Part shown: positions 35,896-44,244 of the stretch, piece after piece
How positions within the stretch are numbered: position 1 is the first letter of the stretch
How the letters are laid out: each line of letters begins with the position of its first letter
Assembly: GCF_051013375.1 (NCBI RefSeq)
Contig: NZ_CP142125.1
Strand: one strand, 5' to 3'
Length of the DNA stretch: 64,000 bases
Source: Kordia algicida
GTDB lineage: Bacteria > Bacteroidota > Bacteroidia > Flavobacteriales > Flavobacteriaceae
Program-made: the position numbers and the translations under genes
Notes under the pieces: generated by a model
What the model was told of the DNA's origin: nothing
Databases searched by the model: none
Seen by the model: only the letters and a program-made list of their open reading frames with translations

Positions 35896-36873
35896 TTAGT
35901 ATTGATATACCTCAGATTGAGTTACGGTTACGCCATCACCTAAATCATAGTTTCCGCCTTTGCTTAAAATGTTATTATTGGTATCATACATTGGGTTAAA
36001 ATTGTATGAACCTTCGCTTGTGTTTCCGCCAATCCAATTGTTACTACTGTGAAAGTTGGCAATGATTGCACCTACTTCATCTTCTGGATCGCCATTAAAA
36101 ACAGAGATTAGATACGTGTCTGCGAAAACTGCTTTTAAAGGATTTGTAAACGAATCGTATGTATATGTATTTGTTGTGGTGCTTCCGTTGGCTTCTACAG
36201 ATGTTTGGGTACAGTTTCCATCTGCTGCGTATGTAAGTGTTTCTACTTGTGTGGAAGTACCATTTTCAAAAGATTCTAAACGTGTGAGTCTGCTATTGCT
36301 GTCAAACGTAAAAACAGCTGTTGAGTTAGTGCCTTCAACCGTTTTTGTTACTGTGTTTCCTGAGTATGTAAATGTATAAACATAATCGTCAGTATCATCA
36401 GCAGAAAAGTCATATTCAATTTGCGTAATATTGTCTCCTGTATACGTAATTGTCGTTGTGTTTTGACCGTTATTGGCATTGTCTTGAATTGAGATGATTC
36501 TTCCATTTCCATCACGAGTGTAGGTGCTTAATGAACTGGTCATTGTCCCAAAAATTGTCAAATCGATATTTTGACTTACAACCAATCCTTGTTGAATATT
36601 AAAGTCGGTATCTGTGATAATTTCTCCGAAAATTGGTGCGTTTGTAGAAACATCATAGGTGTATGTAGAAAGTGTTGTTCCGCTATTTCCACCGCCGTTG
36701 TTTCCTCCACCATTGTTCCCGCCACCGTTTCCGCCGCCATTGTTTCCACCACCATTATTTCCACCACCACTTGTTGGGTTTTCAATAGCGATGTTGCTGT
36801 CTAAAGGTTCGTCATCACAAGAAAAGCAGAAAAATGCTAAGAGTACCGAAGTGATTAAAAGAGTTTTTTTCAT
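35896..36873 (-). CDS. Hypothetical lipoprotein with Gly/Asn repeat linker, second of pair
   Basis: A 325-residue lipoprotein: lipobox FCFSC (Cys about residue 19), then a linker of GGGNN-type units (about residues 36-66) and a C-terminal beta domain like its neighbour (TITYTGDNITQIEYDF, FTYSGNTVTKTVEGTNS, LTYAADGNCTQTSVEA, YTYDSFTNPLKAVF). The DNA of the linker is a tandem repeat and likely length-variable. It lies 12 bases after miaB in the same direction. Confidence 0.8.
   Translation of the reverse strand: MKKTLLITSVLLAFFCFSCDDEPLDSNIAIENPTSGGGNNGGGNNGGGNGGGNNGGGNNGGGNSGTTLSTYTYDVSTNAPIFGEIITDTDFNIQQGLVVSQNIDLTIFGTMTSSLSTYTRDGNGRIISIQDNANNGQNTTTITYTGDNITQIEYDFSADDTDDYVYTFTYSGNTVTKTVEGTNSTAVFTFDSNSRLTRLESFENGTSTQVETLTYAADGNCTQTSVEANGSTTTNTYTYDSFTNPLKAVFADTYLISVFNGDPEDEVGAIIANFHSSNNWIGGNTSEGSYNFNPMYDTNNNILSKGGNYDLGDGVTVTQSEVYQY
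36659..36780. repeat. Coding tandem repeat for the Gly/Asn linker
   Basis: Near-repeated CCACCGCCGTTGTTT-type units inside the lipoprotein gene encode GGGNN motifs on the minus strand. It is a coding minisatellite likely to vary in copy number. Confidence 0.7.
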
Positions 36874-36885
36874 GGTTTATGTTTT

Positions 36886-38331
36886 TTAATTATTCTCAGA
36901 GAGTCCAATAGCTTCCCCAATTAAGGTTGCCGAAGTACAATCGTATATTTTTACGTTTACAAAATCTCCAGGTTTGTAGTTTTCTTTTGGGAAAACCGTT
37001 ACTGTATTTCGGGAAGTTCTTCCCATCCAATGTTCGTCTGACTTTTTGGAAGTTCCTTCAATTAAAACTTCTTGCACGGTGTTGAGGTGCGATTTGGTTC
37101 TGAACGCGCTGTGTTTGCGTTGCAATTCTATGATTTCTGCAAGTCTGCGTTTTTTGGTTGCTTCTGGCACATCGTCTTCCATTTTTCTTCCTGCCATCGT
37201 TCCTGGGCGTTCCGAATAGGTAAACATATACCCAAAATCATATTTTACATATTCCATCAACGAAAGTGTATCTTGATGATCTTCTTCTGTTTCTGTTGGA
37301 AAACCAGCAATTAAATCTTGAGAAACACCACAACCTGGTAATATTTCCTGAATTTTATCAATGAGTGCAAAATATTCTTCGCGTGTGTGCAAACGATTCA
37401 TTTCTTTTAAAATTCGATTGCTTCCGCTTTGTACTGGCAAGTGAATGTGCTTACAGATGTTTCTGTGTTTTGCCATGACGTGAAATACACTTTCGTGCAT
37501 GTCTTGCGGATTTGAGGTAGAAAAGCGAAGTCTTAATTTTGGAAACTTCGTCGCCACCATATCAAGTAGTTTTGCAAAATCGACCGCAGTGGCTTTTTGC
37601 ATTTCAGAAGCTTTATCAAAATCTTTTTTCAATCCGCCGCCATACCATAAATAACTATCTACGTTTTGACCGAGTAGTGTGATTTCTTTAAAATTTTTAT
37701 CTGAAAGTTCTTGAATTTCCTCTAAAATAGATTGCGGATCACGACTACGTTCACGTCCACGTGTAAAAGGAACTACGCAGAAAGTACACATGTTGTCACA
37801 ACCTCTAGTAATGGAAACCAATGCGTTGATTCCATTAGTGTTTAAACGCACAGGCGAAATATCTCCATAGGTTTCTTCTTTAGAAAGTACGACGTTTACG
37901 GCATTTCGTCCGTCATCAATTTCCTGAATTAAATTTGGTAAATCTTTGTAGGCATCAGGTCCAACAACCATGTCTACAATTTTTTCTTCTTCGAGAAATT
38001 TACTTTTCAGGCGTTCTGCCATACAACCCAACACGCCAACTTTCATTTTCGGATTGTGTCGTTTTACTGCATTATATTTTTCCAAACGTTTGCGCACAGT
38101 TTGTTCCGCTTTGTCGCGGATAGAACATGTGTTTACCAATACCAAATCTGCTTCTTCCAAACGATTTGTGGTATTAAATCCTTCTTTTGCTAAAATGGAA
38201 GCAACTACTTCGCTATCGGCAAAATTCATTTGACAGCCATAACTTTCAATGTACAGCTTTCGGGTGTTTTTAGGATTTTCAGCTAAAACAATATGTTCTC
38301 CTTGTTTGCTTTCGTCAATAATCTTCTCCAT
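36886..38331 (-). CDS. miaB: tRNA-2-methylthio-N6-dimethylallyladenosine synthase MiaB
   Basis: A 481-residue methylthiotransferase. The UPF0004 N-terminal domain has the three cluster cysteines (ESYGCQMN, VNTCSIRD, GVLGCMAE); the radical SAM motif is CDNMCTFC; a TRAM domain is at the C-terminus (SDEHWMGRTSRN...). It adds the 2-methylthio group to i6A37 of tRNAs. It is the first gene of the operon that ends with secG. Confidence 0.96.
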   Translation of the reverse strand: MEKIIDESKQGEHIVLAENPKNTRKLYIESYGCQMNFADSEVVASILAKEGFNTTNRLEEADLVLVNTCSIRDKAEQTVRKRLEKYNAVKRHNPKMKVGVLGCMAERLKSKFLEEEKIVDMVVGPDAYKDLPNLIQEIDDGRNAVNVVLSKEETYGDISPVRLNTNGINALVSITRGCDNMCTFCVVPFTRGRERSRDPQSILEEIQELSDKNFKEITLLGQNVDSYLWYGGGLKKDFDKASEMQKATAVDFAKLLDMVATKFPKLRLRFSTSNPQDMHESVFHVMAKHRNICKHIHLPVQSGSNRILKEMNRLHTREEYFALIDKIQEILPGCGVSQDLIAGFPTETEEDHQDTLSLMEYVKYDFGYMFTYSERPGTMAGRKMEDDVPEATKKRRLAEIIELQRKHSAFRTKSHLNTVQEVLIEGTSKKSDEHWMGRTSRNTVTVFPKENYKPGDFVNVKIYDCTSATLIGEAIGLSENN

Positions 38332-38373
38332 GTAAATGTATTCTAAACCTTGAAATCACGTTCAATTAAGATG

Positions 38374-38381
38374 CAAAGATA
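38374..38381 (-). promoter_or_regulatory. -7 box of miaB operon promoter
   Basis: On the minus strand this reads TATCTTTG, a perfect -7 match 42 bases before the miaB start codon. A convincing -33 TTG is not seen. Confidence 0.5.
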
Positions 38382-38495
38382 GAATTATTTCAAAATATAT
38401 GACATAATGACATGTTAAATAAATAACGTAAAGAAAGACGCAACCTTTTTAGTAAATTAGCATCTACTCTGTAGATCAATCAAAATATACATGCC

Positions 38496-39737
38496 ATGAA
38501 ATTCAACTATTTACTTTTATTTTTTGTAGGCTGCTTTTTTATCTCGTGTTCTAATGATAAAGAATATGAATACCTTAATGTAGCCACACCCATTACAATT
38601 ACTACAGCAGAATTGCGTGCTTCCATAGAAGTATTGCCAGCGCAAGATATCGTGGAATCAGGAAAAATATATGCATATCAACAATACATATTTGTGAATG
38701 ATGTAGATAAAGGCGTTCATATTATTGATAATAGAAATCCTGCACAACCAACATTAATCAACTTCTTAAAAATTCCGTTAAACCGAGACGTTTCCATCAA
38801 AGGGAATTATTTGTATGCCGATAGCGGACGCGATTTGGTTGTTTTTGATATCAGTCAAATTACCAACATACAAATGATTGGACATGTAGAAAATGTCATT
38901 GAAAACTATCAAGCAATAGCCTATCCTGAAGATGCAGATTTGTATAATTTTGACGACTATGATAGTTATAATGATATTATTATTGGTTGGGATATTACGG
39001 TAGAACGTAGAGAAGTAGCTGATGATATTTATTACGAAACATTAGACAACGCAACTGCTGGTGGTGGCGGAACAGGTACTGGCGGATCTTTAGCGCGTTT
39101 TAAAATTGTAAACGATCATTTATATGTGGTAGATAATAGCAGTATTAATGTATTTGATATTCAAAATTTAGCGTCTCCTGTAAAAGTCGGACAGGAATAT
39201 GTGACTTGGGAAGCAGAAACGATTTTCCATGAAGACGATAAATTATTTATTGGAAGCAGAACAGGAATGTTTATATATGATATTTCGCAACCAAGTTCGC
39301 CGCAATATCTATCAGAATTTAATCATATGCGATTTTGTGATCCTGTCGTTGTCGATGGCGATTATGCATACATTACACTTCGTGCTGGCACAAGTTGTAT
39401 GAACGGAGATGCGCAAATGCTGGAAAGCCGATTGGAAATTGTAAATATTTCAGACATCTACAATCCGCAACTAGAAGAAACCTATATTATGGACGAACCG
39501 TATGGTTTGGGAATTAAAGGCGATCAACTTTTTATTTGTGATGGTGCTTCAGGATTAAAAGTATACAATAAGTCAGATATTTCAAACTTACAATTACTTC
39601 AAAACTATACCAATATCAATGCATATGACGTCATTCCAATGGACGAGAGATTGCTGATGATTGGTAACAATACATTGACACAATACAACTACACAGAAAC
39701 AGGAATTGAACTCATAAGTGAATTTACTATTCAATAG
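38496..39737 (+). CDS. LVIVD-repeat beta-propeller lipoprotein
   Basis: A 413-residue lipoprotein (lipobox FFISC, Cys about residue 19). Repeats of the LVIVD type form a propeller: KGVHIIDNRNPAQPTLINFLKIP, DLVVFDISQITNIQMIGHV, SSINVFDIQNLASPVKVGQ, TGMFIYDISQPSSPQYLSEF, LEIVNISDIYNPQLEETY. A Gly-rich loop (AGGGGTGTGGS) lies midway. Cell-surface or periplasmic location expected; function unknown. A terminator separates it from the ECF cluster. Confidence 0.85.
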   Translation: MKFNYLLLFFVGCFFISCSNDKEYEYLNVATPITITTAELRASIEVLPAQDIVESGKIYAYQQYIFVNDVDKGVHIIDNRNPAQPTLINFLKIPLNRDVSIKGNYLYADSGRDLVVFDISQITNIQMIGHVENVIENYQAIAYPEDADLYNFDDYDSYNDIIIGWDITVERREVADDIYYETLDNATAGGGGTGTGGSLARFKIVNDHLYVVDNSSINVFDIQNLASPVKVGQEYVTWEAETIFHEDDKLFIGSRTGMFIYDISQPSSPQYLSEFNHMRFCDPVVVDGDYAYITLRAGTSCMNGDAQMLESRLEIVNISDIYNPQLEETYIMDEPYGLGIKGDQLFICDGASGLKVYNKSDISNLQLLQNYTNINAYDVIPMDERLLMIGNNTLTQYNYTETGIELISEFTIQ

Positions 39738-39767
39738 TTAATTACTACAATTCTTACAATAAATGAG

Positions 39768-39802
39768 AAGTCTATTTTTTTGAGAAGAATAGACTTTTTT
39801 AG
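39768..39802 (+). terminator. Intrinsic terminator after LVIVD lipoprotein
   Basis: AAGTCTATT (39768-39776) pairs with AATAGACTT (39788-39796), 11-nt loop, followed by Ts. It separates the LVIVD gene from the ECF-controlled genes. Confidence 0.8.
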
Positions 39803-39808
39803 TTTTTC

Positions 39809-39837
39809 GGGAACTTTTTCAAAAAGTAACGCGTCTA
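39809..39837 (+). promoter_or_regulatory. ECF-type promoter of lipoprotein gene 39866
   Basis: GGGAAC at 39809-39814, a 17-base spacer and CGTCTA at 39832-39837 match the general ECF promoter form (GGAAC at -35, CGTC at -10). The downstream TATAAATAGAAAC is also shared with the promoter at 41274-41302. The start codon is 28 bases further. Confidence 0.75.
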
Positions 39838-39865
39838 TATAAATAGAAACCAAAAAAAGTTACCA

Positions 39866-41254
39866 ATGAAAAAAATATTGCTAAGTCTTATCACAATTTG
39901 TATGATATCATGTGCTTCCGATGATGGAAACACGCCTGTTGATAATTCATCTTCTCTTGACGAATTACGAGCGGCAAGCATTCAGCTATTATCAGGAAAT
40001 GATGAAAAAGTATGGAGAATAAGTCAGGCTGAATTGAAAAACGGGCAAAACATCATTGATGTTTCTTCAAATTTTAATGTTGTGGATGACGAGTTTGTAT
40101 TTACCGATACTACTATACAGTGGCGACAAGGTCATGCTATCCAATATAACGCAACAAATGCACAGCAAGCCAAGCAAGACTATTATGTAGCTCCAGAAAA
40201 TTACTCGTATAATTTTCAATCGGAAAGCGCTACACAATTTTCTTCAAACTCAAATATGACATACGAAATACAGGAAAATGGTTCTATTATAGCAAACTTT
40301 TCTATGGGAAACACCACAGAATTACTGCTTACGTTAGTTCCTAAAACAGCACAAGATTATGCTTCTGTAGAAAATACGTCACTTCAATTTACGGAAGAAC
40401 TAACATTTCAAACAGTACTAAATTATACCAGCTCTACAGGAATGCTAGGTTCTAATAGTCAAAATAGTATTTACATTGCTGCTCAAGATGATATACATAA
40501 TCAGAAATTGATAAAAATTGACATGACTACGCAGATGCAAACAGAAGTAATACACGAGTATAGTCATTATTCAGATAAAAGGATTCACATATCAGGTGAT
40601 CGTTTGGCAATAGTAAACACACTAACAGTTGATAATTATAACTTAAATTCACTTGAATTTTTAGGACATGGTACTCAAAATGGACTTCTCGATGGAGCTA
40701 TATATTTTGGATCAGCAATTCTAAGTGATGATATTTACATTGTAGGCGGACGTCCAAATGCAGATCCTTCTCGCATCTATAAATATAATATGCAAACACA
40801 AGCATACACAGAGTTCGCAAATCTTCCAGAAGCTCGATATGGTGCTGAAGCAACAATTGTTGGAAATAGTTTGTTTGTTTTTGGAGGAAAAACAGTAGTG
40901 CCATTTTTTGCAGAACCAGAAGAAAGTACAATATATATTGTTCCTTTAGACAATCCAAGTGCCGTACAAACATTACAAATGACACAAACGGCAGCAATTA
41001 CCTTTGTGCAAGCACGTCAAAATTTAATTTACATAGCTTCTGTTGCAGAAGTTGGAGAAGGTGTACGCAATACTATCAGTGTATTCAATACGTTTGACAA
41101 TACCTATCAAGACTTATCACACAATTTAGATAGTTCAAATCCAAATGATACCATTCAAGGAATGTGCCTAATCGGCAATAAAATGTATGTAATATATGGT
41201 GAAAATGTTGGAGGCTTGCTAGATTGGTCTATCTATTCAGCAACACTAGATTAA
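39866..41254 (+). CDS. ECF-controlled lipoprotein with kelch-like repeats
   Basis: A 462-residue lipoprotein (lipobox CMISC, Cys about residue 16). After a domain of about 150 residues the second half has propeller-like repeats, including a kelch-like stretch (PSRIYKYNMQTQAYTEFANLPEARYGAEATIVGNSLFVFGGKT). I do not recognise the N-terminal domain. It lies just downstream of an ECF-type promoter and upstream of a second gene with the same promoter and the sigma factor gene itself, so it is a likely regulon member. Confidence 0.8.
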   Translation: MKKILLSLITICMISCASDDGNTPVDNSSSLDELRAASIQLLSGNDEKVWRISQAELKNGQNIIDVSSNFNVVDDEFVFTDTTIQWRQGHAIQYNATNAQQAKQDYYVAPENYSYNFQSESATQFSSNSNMTYEIQENGSIIANFSMGNTTELLLTLVPKTAQDYASVENTSLQFTEELTFQTVLNYTSSTGMLGSNSQNSIYIAAQDDIHNQKLIKIDMTTQMQTEVIHEYSHYSDKRIHISGDRLAIVNTLTVDNYNLNSLEFLGHGTQNGLLDGAIYFGSAILSDDIYIVGGRPNADPSRIYKYNMQTQAYTEFANLPEARYGAEATIVGNSLFVFGGKTVVPFFAEPEESTIYIVPLDNPSAVQTLQMTQTAAITFVQARQNLIYIASVAEVGEGVRNTISVFNTFDNTYQDLSHNLDSSNPNDTIQGMCLIGNKMYVIYGENVGGLLDWSIYSATLD

Positions 41255-41273
41255 AATAAATTTTTTAGAACTC

Positions 41274-41302
41274 GGGAACTTTCTCAAAAAAAGAGACGTC
41301 TA
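41274..41302 (+). promoter_or_regulatory. ECF-type promoter of lipoprotein-sigma-anti-sigma operon
   Basis: GGGAAC at 41274-41279, a 17-base spacer and CGTCTA at 41297-41302, with flanking sequence nearly identical to the promoter at 39809-39837. The start codon is 36 bases further. It would also transcribe the sigma factor gene downstream, giving autoregulation. Confidence 0.75.
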
Positions 41303-41338
41303 TATAAATAGAAACAAAAAACATTAACAAAACCACAT

Positions 41339-42400
41339 ATGAAAAAGCAACTTTTAAAAATAATATCTCTATGTATTATAGGAACACTTATATTTTCATG
41401 TTCCGATTTAGATGATAATGAAGAAGTAGGAACGGTTGACATTGAAAACTTAATCCAAAAAGAATCTGAACTTTTTAATCTGATTGAACGTGTAGCAGAA
41501 ACAGATGATGAAGATGAAATTACCTGTATCAAATTTCTCTATTCATTTACTTTGGTAGAATTTGGTACTGATTTATTACCTGTAAATGAATATGTAGTTT
41601 CAAGCGATGAAAACTTTAGTTTTATTTTAGATAATATATCTGATGGAAACAGCATTGGAATCAATTTTCCAATACAAAGTATTTTAGAAAGTGGTGAAGA
41701 ATTCTTAATTCAAAACAAAGAAGAACTCAAGCAGTCTATTGACGATTGTATTGAAGCACAACAAGAAGAACTTGCAGGACAATGTCGTTTATTATTGCAA
41801 GAATGTGTTTGGGTAGTAAGCCATAACGATGAAAACGAAGATACTTACGAACATGCTGTTTTTGATGTAGCTGATGACGGAACTTTCAAATTTTACAACA
41901 ACGGCGAATTGCACGAAGGAACGTGGATCGTATATTTTATTGAAGACGAATTGCACACGAATGTCAACTTTAACGACGAAGGAATGACAGGTGATGACTG
42001 GAATTTTGACTGGAAAACGCAAATACTCTCTGAGGAAACTATGACGTTTACAAAAGATGACACAAGTTTTACCTTAACTAAAGAATGTGAAGAAGAAAAT
42101 TACTGTACGCAACTCATCTTTTCAGAATGTGAAGACATTGATGGTTCAGAAATTTCAGAATTTATATTCCAAGATTACATACCTTGCATTCTGCAAATTG
42201 AAGATTTAGAAGTATTAACGGAAAACGATAGCATTGCATTCTATGAAACACAAATGGATGCAGACTTAGAAGTCAATCCATTATCGCAAGAATCATATCA
42301 AAACATTACACAAGAACAAACTATTTATGTGCGAGTGTATTATGCTTCAAGTGATGAATTTTTTATCATTCCGATAACAATCAGATCCACAACTTGCTAA
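41339..42400 (+). CDS. ECF-controlled acidic lipoprotein
   Basis: A 353-residue lipoprotein (lipobox LIFSC, Cys about residue 21), rich in Asp and Glu. The central part (CRLLLQECVWVVSHNDEN ... WIVYFIEDELHTNVNF ... SFTLTKEC) resembles a small lipocalin-like beta-barrel bounded by cysteines; other Cys pairs are spread over the protein. Function unknown. It is the first gene of the operon that continues into the ECF sigma factor gene. Confidence 0.75.
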   Translation: MKKQLLKIISLCIIGTLIFSCSDLDDNEEVGTVDIENLIQKESELFNLIERVAETDDEDEITCIKFLYSFTLVEFGTDLLPVNEYVVSSDENFSFILDNISDGNSIGINFPIQSILESGEEFLIQNKEELKQSIDDCIEAQQEELAGQCRLLLQECVWVVSHNDENEDTYEHAVFDVADDGTFKFYNNGELHEGTWIVYFIEDELHTNVNFNDEGMTGDDWNFDWKTQILSEETMTFTKDDTSFTLTKECEEENYCTQLIFSECEDIDGSEISEFIFQDYIPCILQIEDLEVLTENDSIAFYETQMDADLEVNPLSQESYQNITQEQTIYVRVYYASSDEFFIIPITIRSTTC

Positions 42401-42441
42401 GAACAATTCAAATACAAAACAACCAAATAGGGGAAACGTTT

Positions 42442-42990
42442 TTGGAAAAAACAAACGCAGAAGCGCATAACATACAAGGGTTAATCAAAGGTGATGAACT
42501 TGCTCAAAAAGCGGTTTATGACACCTTTGCACCCAAAATGTTAGCAGCTTGTAACAACTTTATTTCCGACAGAACGCTTGCAGAAGAAGCCATGAATAAT
42601 GGTTTTGTAAAAGTATTTTTCAATATAAAAAAATATAAAAACGAAGGAAGTTTTGAAGGTTGGATTCGAAAAATAATGATTCGGGAAAGTTTGTCGTTTC
42701 TACGAAAAAAGAAATTTGTCATTGCTTCTCAAAGTGAAATCATTCTGGAGAAACAAAAAACCTTTCAAAAACCAGTAGCAGAAGTTTCAGAAATTCAGCG
42801 ACTCGTAGAGCAACTTCCAATAGAATTTAAATTAGTATTCAATCTCTATGCTGTAGAAGGATATGCACACAAAGAAATTGCGGAATTGCTTAAAATACCA
42901 GAAGCAACTTCAAAAACACGCTTATTCAGAGCGCGAAAACTATTAAAAGAACAATTGCAAAACCATAAAAAAGCTAATGGAAGACTTTGA
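42442..42990 (+). CDS. ECF (sigma70-family) RNA polymerase sigma factor
   Basis: A sigma factor of about 182 residues with region 2 (KAVYDTFAPKMLAACNNFISDRTLAEEAMNNGFVKVFFNIKKYKNEGSFEGWIRKIMIRESLSFLRKK) and region 4 (IQRLVEQLPIEFKLVFNLYAVEGYAHKEIAELLKIPEATSKTRLFRARKLL). No in-frame ATG lies before the conserved part. TTG 42442 follows AGGGGAAA at good spacing (8 bases); TTG 42394, within the end of the previous gene, is the alternative (198 residues). It ends 14 bases inside the next gene. It likely recognises the GGGAAC-N17-CGTCTA promoters upstream. Confidence 0.93.
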   Translation: MEKTNAEAHNIQGLIKGDELAQKAVYDTFAPKMLAACNNFISDRTLAEEAMNNGFVKVFFNIKKYKNEGSFEGWIRKIMIRESLSFLRKKKFVIASQSEIILEKQKTFQKPVAEVSEIQRLVEQLPIEFKLVFNLYAVEGYAHKEIAELLKIPEATSKTRLFRARKLLKEQLQNHKKANGRL

Positions 42991-44140
42991 TTACATAGAT
43001 TCGCTTGCCAAAAGCGAACTTTCAGATCGTACACTGAATCCATCTACTGATGGTTGGAATATGGTGCAGCAAAAAATGAAGCGTCAAAAACGCAAACGAC
43101 TCTTTATCTATCTTTTTCTCTTGACATTGATAGGTTCACTCGGAATTTATATTGGAGTACACTCAAACACAACTAGCGAAAATACTTCTGTAGTAAATAC
43201 AAAATCGAATACGAACTTGAACACGAATTCAGATTCAACTTCAACTTCAGATTCAAACTCAATTTCAGATTCAATTTCAAACTCAGACACAATCGCAACT
43301 GATTCCAGTCAAGCTGAATCAAACACTATAGTAACGCAAACTGAAAAAACAAATACAAATCAACAGCAAACTGCTAACAACTTGCATGGAGAGAAAAATG
43401 GTATTGCTAATTCACAGACTAGAATCAATTCGCGATTGAACAACGAAAACAAAAACAACAATCATAATCGTGTCGCTTCAAAAATAAAAACAGGTAACGG
43501 AACTCAATTTGATACTTTAGAAAATATCGCTTCCGCAGATGAAGAAGACGTAAACTTCAACGGCGCAGGACTCAAACTATACGATTGGCAACTAATTGCG
43601 CCAGACAAACTAAAAAAGAAACGTCAAAAACGTAAAAAAGCATCCAAAGCAGAAAAAGTATATGAAAACCTAGATTTAATGGTTGGTTTCAATGGTTTTA
43701 CATCGCCAAACGATTACAAATTCTCAGGATCGTACGTTTTTGAAGTATCTTACACCGAAGAAAAAAAGTTAAAAAATGATTTTTATCTTAACTATGGCGC
43801 TTCATTGCAATTCAGAAACTTACGCTTCAAAAATGATTCCTTAAGTTTCAACAGAGGCGAACTGAGTTTTAACATACTTTCGAGTGTAGAAAAACGCTTT
43901 GGAAACTACGGAGTAGAAGCAGGAACGTATCTTGGTTATGAATTCTATTCGCCCAACAACGAGCTTTTCAACAACATTAAAGCCAATTTCTTAGAGCGAA
44001 AAATTAACTACGGATTGTTTACGGCACTCAACTATCAAAAAATTGGATTGGTCTTTAAATACGAATTTTCACCCTACATAAATTACCTTGGAGATAAGAA
44101 ATTTGGAGCATTCACCATTGGTGTAAAGTATGATTTTTAA
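42977..44140 (+). CDS. Anti-sigma-like membrane protein with C-terminal beta-barrel-like domain
   Basis: A 387-residue protein translationally coupled to the sigma gene (14-base overlap). Layout: a short acidic cytosolic N-terminus (about 1-35), one membrane helix (about 40-60), a Ser/Asp/Asn/Thr/Gln-rich linker (about 65-160) and a C-terminal domain (about 225-387) with alternating strands ending in a C-terminal Phe (GVKYDF), as in outer-membrane porin-like barrels. I infer an anti-sigma factor in which the N-terminus binds the sigma factor and the barrel-like domain senses the outer envelope. The anti-sigma role rests on position. Confidence 0.75.
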   Translation: MEDFDYIDSLAKSELSDRTLNPSTDGWNMVQQKMKRQKRKRLFIYLFLLTLIGSLGIYIGVHSNTTSENTSVVNTKSNTNLNTNSDSTSTSDSNSISDSISNSDTIATDSSQAESNTIVTQTEKTNTNQQQTANNLHGEKNGIANSQTRINSRLNNENKNNNHNRVASKIKTGNGTQFDTLENIASADEEDVNFNGAGLKLYDWQLIAPDKLKKKRQKRKKASKAEKVYENLDLMVGFNGFTSPNDYKFSGSYVFEVSYTEEKKLKNDFYLNYGASLQFRNLRFKNDSLSFNRGELSFNILSSVEKRFGNYGVEAGTYLGYEFYSPNNELFNNIKANFLERKINYGLFTALNYQKIGLVFKYEFSPYINYLGDKKFGAFTIGVKYDF

Positions 44141-44217
44141 GCCTAAAAAAAGTAAAACATTATTGGTGTAAAAAAAGTATAAACAGAAAAAAATGTGCCC
44201 ATTTTTAAAAATCTACA

Positions 44218-44225
44218 TACTTTTG
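44218..44225 (+). promoter_or_regulatory. -7 box of topA promoter
   Basis: TACTTTTG matches TAnnTTTG 19 bases before the topA ATG. The -33 region has only a weak TGTG match. Confidence 0.55.
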
Positions 44226-44244
44226 TACTCTGAAAAAACGATAT

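Noticed and set aside
36571..36889. Small plus-strand frames with Pro/Phe or Val/Thr repeats
   Set aside because: They are opposite-strand readings of the GGGNN-coding repeat in the lipoprotein gene.
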